Shown here in pieces: positions 4,903 to 8,461 of a stretch of 8,461 nucleotides of DNA. The stretch covers positions 1 to 8,461 of the forward strand of contig JAJZPY010000086.1 of NCBI GenBank assembly GCA_021811005.1, in the 5' to 3' direction. Positions within the stretch are counted from its first letter, which is position 1. Every line of letters starts with the position of its first letter. The notes below the pieces were generated by a model. That model saw nothing but the letters and a program-made list of their open reading frames with translations. It did not search any database and was not told the DNA's origin. This DNA comes from Pseudomonadota bacterium (GTDB lineage: Bacteria > Pseudomonadota > Gammaproteobacteria > Burkholderiales > Ferrovaceae). The position numbers were made by a program, and so were the translations under genes.

Positions 4903-7117
4903 GTGTAATCTCCTTCGCAAGTTCAGCCTGGTCGGCCGCCATGGTGACTACCAGTTTGCGGCCCTGTTGCAGCGTGGTTGGACCTTCGTCCTTGATCATC
5001 TTGGCGTTTTCTCCGGTCTTTTTGATGATCACCCGGGTGGCGTACATCGCAAGCTCGCCCGTCTGTTCGTCAAAATTGGGATCCAGAATCTTGAAAGGAT
5101 TGACCCCAATGCCGTCTGCGTAGCGCCCATAGCCTGTATGGCCTTGTCCAAGCGGCATCGAAATCGTATCCGGCTGGATGCCGGGGAACAGATAAGCTTT
5201 GGCTCGAACGGATCCCGTAGTCGACTGCACTTCAAGCACGTCACCTTCGCGAATTTGCATCTGAGCTGCTGTTGTCGGGTGAATTTCCACCCAGGAGTCC
5301 CAAGCCACGGAAGTCAGCGGGTCTGGTGATTCCTGCAGCCAGGGCAAATTGGCGTGACGACCATCGCGCAGATCGGCCCTCACGGAAGGCACAAAGTAGA
5401 ATGGGTACTGCATCCCGGTTTCGGCCGCCTGTGGCGCACCAACCTTGATTGCAGACACTTTGGCGTCGATCTGCGCCGCGGGCAAATCAAGGTCGAGCAC
5501 ACCATTGCGCAGGGCGTCTTCCCAAAAGTTGTCGTCGCTCTCTTTGGACTTGAATACCGGCTTGGCCTTGAGCACTGCGGTCTTGATGTACGAGTAATAA
5601 TCGGGAAATGCCTTGTAGGCATCGGGTTTGCGCTGCTTGAGCAGATCGATCAGGATATCGCCAAAACCTTTGGTCTCGGGATACAGCTTCTCCATCAGCG
5701 GCTGCTGGATCATCAGTTCCACACCGGTGGGTTGGTAACCCGCCACATGCGTACCAAAATCCTCGAGGGGCGAGAGGAGCGGCAGAACCAGATCGCACTG
5801 GCGGGCCGTTTCATCCAGTTGCGTGGTGAACGCCACCTTGAAAGGCACCTTGCTCATGTTGCTTGCAAAGGGAACAAAGGTGGGGGCCGTAAATGCCGGA
5901 TTGCAGCCCGCAATCAGCAGAGCCTGGCATTTTCCGGCTGACATCGCCTGATTGAGCCGGGTCAGGGCCGCATAGCTTCCGAAAGCCGGGCTCAGTTGCG
6001 GGAAAGGATGATTGGCCTGCCCCTGCAAGGTTTTTCCGCGGTTGTCCAGAATCAGGTTCAGCAAATGAATCGCCGTCGCGTTGCTGAAGCCGCGCACATG
6101 ACCTTCTGCTGAAGGCCCGGACAATACCAGGCTCGGGGACTTCTCCCACAACAGGCTTGCGATGTGCGGAATGGCATCGGCATTGATGCCCGTGATTTCA
6201 GCCACCGTTTCCTTGTCGTAGGGTTTCAGCGCGGCTGCCAGTTCCTGGGGAATGCTGTGGGCATATTCCGGATGTTGCAGCAGGCTGTGGGCTATGCCCA
6301 GCGCAAGAACACCTTCCGTCCCGGGCCGAATCGCGTACCACCGATCCGCGTTGGCCCCCGTGAGGGTCATACGGGGCTCGACCTGGATCAGGGTGCCGCG
6401 CGGCGCCTTGCGAAAGCGTGCATATTGGGCGGCCATGTGGACCGGGGAAGGCCCGGTTCCGAGGAAATCGTTTCCAAAGGAAAGGATGAGACGCGCCTTG
6501 TCGATCTGCAGGACCGGCTGCTCCACGCCATAAACGGCCTTGCTGGCTTCGTGCCCCACGGCAGGCGACAGGGCATCGTAAACCACATGGTTTGTGGAGC
6601 CGAAACTTTCCAGGAAATTCGCCAGCAGCACTTTCTGGTGGCCGCTGACTTCCCCAGTCAGAAAAGCAATTTGCTCGCCCGACAGGGAACTTCCAGAGCC
6701 CAGGCGGGCCGTCAAAACCCCCATGGCCTTTTCCCAGGACACCGTCTTGAGCGAATCCCCTTCACGAAGCATGGGTTTGGTCAGACGATCCGGATTGTAA
6801 TGCACCTGAACGGCAGCCTGCCCCAAACCACAGATTTTGCCGCCGCTGATTACCGACTTCGGATTGCCTTCCAGTTTAAGAACCCGCCCTTCACGCACGC
6901 GCCCCATGATGCCGCAACCAGAGCCGCATTGTGCGCAGGTTGACGCGTAATAGACTCCAATGCCTGGCACCACGAAATCTTCTGGCTGAACAAAAGCCTC
7001 CACCAGTTCAGCGCCAGACTCGATCGAGGTGTTCCCGCAACCCGCCAGAGTGGCTGCCGCGCCGCTGATTCCCAATACACGCAGAAAATCCCGGCGATCG
7101 ATTTTGCTACTGCTCAT
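4889..7117 (-). CDS. actB1: ACIII subunit ActB1, molybdopterin-oxidoreductase-like Tat lipoprotein
   Basis: A 742-residue protein of the Mo/W-bis-PGD oxidoreductase superfamily, matching the N-terminal (B1) half of fused ActB. It opens with a Tat motif (DRRDFLRVLG, R8-R9) and a lipobox LAGC (C27), so export by Tat and lipid anchoring are expected. Next come C61-C64-C68-(27 residues)-C96, the classic [4Fe-4S] spacing of catalytic relatives; the Rossmann-like mid domains with VEPRMTLTGANAD (246-258) and IRPGTE (263-268); DETARQCDLVLP (435-446); and a C-terminal cofactor-domain-like block with PLGQGHTGYGRYA (655-667), typical of ActB. After C96 the usual Lys (CxKG) is replaced (CGLG). Where catalytic Psr/Phs relatives have a Mo-ligating Cys there is S184 (DALSPAVG). 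Canonical ActB binds no molybdenum, and its role is structural or electron-transferring at most. AGGGAGAG (7123-7130) lies before the ATG, and actA ends 30 bases upstream. Confidence 0.93.
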   Translation of the reverse strand: MSSSKIDRRDFLRVLGISGAAATLAGCGNTSIESGAELVEAFVQPEDFVVPGIGVYYASTCAQCGSGCGIMGRVREGRVLKLEGNPKSVISGGKICGLGQAAVQVHYNPDRLTKPMLREGDSLKTVSWEKAMGVLTARLGSGSSLSGEQIAFLTGEVSGHQKVLLANFLESFGSTNHVVYDALSPAVGHEASKAVYGVEQPVLQIDKARLILSFGNDFLGTGPSPVHMAAQYARFRKAPRGTLIQVEPRMTLTGANADRWYAIRPGTEGVLALGIAHSLLQHPEYAHSIPQELAAALKPYDKETVAEITGINADAIPHIASLLWEKSPSLVLSGPSAEGHVRGFSNATAIHLLNLILDNRGKTLQGQANHPFPQLSPAFGSYAALTRLNQAMSAGKCQALLIAGCNPAFTAPTFVPFASNMSKVPFKVAFTTQLDETARQCDLVLPLLSPLEDFGTHVAGYQPTGVELMIQQPLMEKLYPETKGFGDILIDLLKQRKPDAYKAFPDYYSYIKTAVLKAKPVFKSKESDDNFWEDALRNGVLDLDLPAAQIDAKVSAIKVGAPQAAETGMQYPFYFVPSVRADLRDGRHANLPWLQESPDPLTSVAWDSWVEIHPTTAAQMQIREGDVLEVQSTTGSVRAKAYLFPGIQPDTISMPLGQGHTGYGRYADGIGVNPFKILDPNFDEQTGELAMYATRVIIKKTGENAKMIKDEGPTTLQQGRKLVVTMAADQAELAKEITRVAQ
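4910..4915 (-). promoter_or_regulatory. Ribosome binding site that sets the actB2 start
   Basis: AAGGAG on the minus strand lies seven bases before the GTG at 4902, inside the end of actB1. It supports GTG 4902 over the in-frame TTG at 4920, and suggests that actB2 translation is coupled to actB1. Confidence 0.75.
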
Positions 7118-7147
7118 ACACGCTCTCCCTTGCTTGCCGGTTACGAA

Positions 7148-7774
7148 TCACTTGTGGCATTGCCAGCAGTCATTCGGCCCATTGCTCGTTTTCGTGGTAT
7201 TTGCATTTTCCAGATGATCCTTCTGGTGGCAGCTGACGCACCACCCCATGGAAAGCGCCTTGACGCGGCGGGCTGTGGTCATGGAGCCCACATCGCCGTG
7301 GCAATAGCCACACACTTCCCGCACCGGCCGATGTTCGCTGAAATAGAAGCGCTGGATATGGCGTTCGTGATTGAAACGCACGAAGTCCGGAAGGTCGTGA
7401 ACCTTTTTCCAGGGAATGGGTTCTTTTTTCTCCCAGTATTCGAACAGTTTCTTGATGCGGGGTTTGTCCTTGACCGACTCGATCATCTTGTGACAACCCA
7501 TGCACTTGTCCAGTCGGGGAATGCCGGATACGTTGCTGCGACGGGCATAGGTATGGCAGTACATGCAATTGATGCCCATCTGCCCCGGTTCGGTACCCGC
7601 GTGGGTTTTATGGGGAAATTCGATGGGCTGCTCGACGACCGGACCCAGGGCATCAAACCCGCCTTCCGTTTGGGAGCCGATCGGCCCGCCCTGGACAAAG
7701 GGTTCAGCCAAAGCAGCCGAGCACAAGCAACACAGCGACAGCCAGACTAAAATTTTTCTAATGTGAACTTTCAT
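7148..7774 (-). CDS. actA: ACIII subunit ActA, pentaheme cytochrome c
   Basis: A 208-residue exported cytochrome with five CxxCH heme c sites: CMYCH (70-74), CMGCH (91-95), CGYCH (155-159), CVSCH (179-183) and CWQCH (203-207, one residue from the C-terminus). Additional His (for example FPHKTHAG near 54-59 and RFNHERH near 133-139) can be second axial ligands. The N-terminus has a basic start, a hydrophobic core and an ALA cleavage-like site (MKVHIRK, then about 8-23), acting as signal or anchor. Size and heme number fit ActA, which takes electrons from ActB and passes them to ActE and periplasmic carriers; in known structures it is anchored by a membrane helix. Start: an in-frame GTG at 7783 would add three residues, but it overlaps the AGGTG Shine-Dalgarno (7781-7785) that is placed six bases before ATG 7774, so the ATG is preferred. 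It is the first gene of the operon. Confidence 0.94.
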   Translation of the reverse strand: MKVHIRKILVWLSLCCLCSAALAEPFVQGGPIGSQTEGGFDALGPVVEQPIEFPHKTHAGTEPGQMGINCMYCHTYARRSNVSGIPRLDKCMGCHKMIESVKDKPRIKKLFEYWEKKEPIPWKKVHDLPDFVRFNHERHIQRFYFSEHRPVREVCGYCHGDVGSMTTARRVKALSMGWCVSCHQKDHLENANTTKTSNGPNDCWQCHK

Positions 7775-7780
7775 CCCAAG

Positions 7781-7785
7781 CACCT
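7781..7785 (-). promoter_or_regulatory. Ribosome binding site that sets the actA start
   Basis: AGGTG on the minus strand is six bases before ATG 7774. The alternative GTG start (7783-7781) lies within this same site and has no site of its own, so ATG 7774 is the better start. Confidence 0.6.
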
Positions 7786-7953
7786 GTTTACAGAAAGATC
7801 AACCGGCATCGGGCGTCAGGTCGGCCACGCGCAATAGCTGCCGCCACATCCCGCGAAGGGACGTGCCAAGGCTGCCAAAACGCTCCCGCAACGCACACCA
7901 GCGCCTCTCGCGGACGCAATGGGGCGCAGGGACTGGACGGGCCGAAACCGTCA

Positions 7954-7966
7954 GCTTGATTCAAGC
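7954..7966. promoter_or_regulatory. 13-base palindrome in the act promoter region, possible operator
   Basis: GCTTGA-T-TCAAGC is a perfect inverted repeat of six-base arms around one central base, about 180 bases before the actA start. It has the size and symmetry of a dimeric regulator site. No regulator is named because the motif matches none I can identify, and a repeat of this length can occur by chance. Confidence 0.3.
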
Positions 7967-8044
7967 GTCTATGGCCGATTGATCCGCAAACGGAAAAAAC
8001 CGGCCCGGATGTCACCGTAAAGGCAACATCCGACGCCAGACACG

Positions 8045-8072
8045 CGAAAAGGCGCCTCGCGGCACCTTTTCG
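8045..8072 (-). terminator. Hairpin terminator after the HiPIP gene
   Basis: CGAAAAGGTGCC and GGCGCCTTTTCG form a fully paired 12-bp stem (one G-T wobble) closed by a GCGA tetraloop, 17 bases after the HiPIP stop. The GC-rich top and the TTTT on the 3' arm fit an intrinsic terminator, although the T tract is short and lies within the stem. The matching A4/T4 arms would let it act on either strand. It implies that HiPIP is mostly transcribed apart from the act operon, with some read-through possible. Confidence 0.7.
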
Positions 8073-8089
8073 TCATTTAGAGCTTTATG

Positions 8090-8395
8090 TTATTTAGGCT
8101 TTGCGACAAACCCGTTGCAATAACAGGTCGGGCAGATTTCGTCGTCGCCGGGATACAGCTTGCATCCGTGAACGTGCCCTTTGTCATTGGGTTTGTCTTT
8201 GTTGGGGATGAAGTTCATGCACTTGGCGCATTCCTTATCCCCACTGGGGGTATTTTGAAACTTCAGGGCGGCACGCACAGCGGTGTTCTGATGTGCGAAA
8301 GCACTGGTGTTGAAACCCACCATCGGAGCTGCCACGAGGGCAATGCTGCCCATTTTCAGCAGTTGACGGCGAGATTGTTTGACGTTGTCTTCCAT
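8090..8395 (-). CDS. High-potential iron-sulfur protein (HiPIP), Tat-exported
   Basis: A 101-residue periplasmic electron carrier with a predicted single [4Fe-4S] cluster cycling at high potential. Residues 1-34 form a Tat signal (SRRQLLKMG, R9-R10, hydrophobic core, cleavage near AFA). The mature part of about 67 residues has C56-x2-C59 (ECAKCMNF), C78 in GCKLYPGDD (matching the HiPIP GGCxLFPG block) and C93 in CYCNGF (matching the final GWCxxY/F). The spacing of C59 to C78 and C78 to C93 (18 and 14 residues between) fits the family. C88 and C91 (CPTC) are two extra cysteines not needed for the cluster. The Shine-Dalgarno GGAGGGGG (8403-8410) is seven bases before ATG. Neighbour: ACIII, which can donate electrons to HiPIP in Rhodothermus marinus. 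Acidithiobacillus Iro-type HiPIPs are also linked to iron oxidation, but which role applies here is inference. Confidence 0.9.
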   Translation of the reverse strand: MEDNVKQSRRQLLKMGSIALVAAPMVGFNTSAFAHQNTAVRAALKFQNTPSGDKECAKCMNFIPNKDKPNDKGHVHGCKLYPGDDEICPTCYCNGFVAKPK

Positions 8396-8447
8396 GTTGT
8401 AACCCCCTCCAGATTGGAATGTTTACGGTGAACGGACGAGACCGCTA

Positions 8448-8453
8448 CTTATA
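8448..8453 (-). promoter_or_regulatory. Possible -10 element of the HiPIP promoter
   Basis: TATAAG on the minus strand lies in an AT-rich stretch 52 bases before the HiPIP ATG, with a short G/C-containing leader between. The matching -35 would fall outside the window, so only half the promoter can be judged. Confidence 0.35.
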
Positions 8454-8461
8454 TTTTTATT

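Larger units (their letters stand above)
7775..8089. other. Intergenic spacer upstream of the act operon
   Basis: About 315 bases without a convincing gene. The minus-strand open frame at 7788-8015 has a composition unlike a protein (many isolated Pro, Arg, Cys and His, no helix pattern), and it begins without a good ribosome binding site. The spacer should hold the act promoter and its leader. Visible structure: the terminator hairpin for the HiPIP gene at 8045-8072, a 13-base palindrome at 7954-7966, an AAAAAA run at 7995-8000 flanked by CGG/CCG, and AGGTG before actA. No -35/-10 pair stands out. Confidence 0.5.

Noticed and set aside
537..7774. Reading the cluster as a polysulfide, DMSO or nitrite reductase (Mo subunit, FeS subunit, NrfD subunit)
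   Set aside because: The pentaheme ActA, DUF3341-type ActD, monoheme ActE and a second NrfD-type subunit in this order are specific to Alternative Complex III.
7848..7870. Sigma-54-like sequence CTTGGCACGTCCCTTCGC upstream of actA on the minus strand
   Set aside because: The -24 half TTGGCACG is excellent, but the -12 half is TTCGC instead of TTGC and the GG-to-GC spacing is one base too long, so it fails the strict consensus.
7981..8011. ATCCG...CGGAT repeat with an inner CGG-A6-CCG in the spacer, as a terminator or RNA element
   Set aside because: The stems are three to five bases long with uneven internal loops and no conserved RNA pattern that I recognise.
7788..8015. 75-residue minus-strand open frame in the HiPIP-actA spacer
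   Set aside because: Low-complexity-like mix of Pro, Arg, Cys and Trp, no ribosome binding site, no recognisable motif.

Overview
The window carries one minus-strand operon for a complete Alternative Complex III (ACIII, the cytochrome bc1-independent quinol:electron-acceptor oxidoreductase). A high-potential iron-sulfur protein (HiPIP) gene lies upstream of it and an unrecognised small membrane-protein gene lies downstream. All nine supported genes read on the minus strand. No RNA genes, CRISPR arrays, insertion sequences or phage genes were seen.

Layout in the direction of transcription (high to low coordinates): (1) 8395-8090, a Tat-exported HiPIP, followed by a strong hairpin terminator at 8072-8045. 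(2) 8089-7775, a non-coding spacer of about 315 bases that should hold the act promoter; it contains a 13-base palindrome. (3) 7774-537, the operon actA (pentaheme cytochrome c), actB1 (molybdopterin-oxidoreductase-like, Tat lipoprotein), actB2 (four-cluster ferredoxin-like subunit), actC (NrfD-type quinol subunit), actD (two-helix DUF3341 type), actE (monoheme cytochrome c) and actF (second NrfD-type subunit). Genes are tightly packed, with overlaps of 14, 4 and 4 bases and gaps of 15 to 51. (4) 536-337, a 200-base spacer. (5) 336-61, a 91-residue two-helix membrane protein. (6) 60-1, a spacer that ends in a Shine-Dalgarno-like TAGGAG, suggesting another minus-strand gene just outside the window.

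Expected function: quinol is oxidised (or quinone reduced, if run backwards) at ActC. Electrons pass through the [3Fe-4S] and [4Fe-4S] clusters of ActB2 to the hemes of ActA and ActE, and then to a periplasmic carrier. The HiPIP next door is a good candidate for that carrier, since HiPIP is a known partner of ACIII in Rhodothermus marinus. ActC and ActF are the large membrane subunits. No terminal oxidase gene lies in the window.

The organism is a Gram-negative bacterium with moderately high G+C. Split ActB (B1 and B2 as separate genes) plus a HiPIP recalls neutrophilic iron oxidisers (Gallionellaceae-like Betaproteobacteria, or Zetaproteobacteria), but this is inference from gene content and I cannot fix the taxon. 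The most unusual details are the split ActB whose B1 part keeps an intact N-terminal [4Fe-4S] cysteine motif, a HiPIP with two extra cysteines, an ActE without the usual lipid-anchor cysteine, and the small gene whose start codon sits between a G9 and an A8 run.
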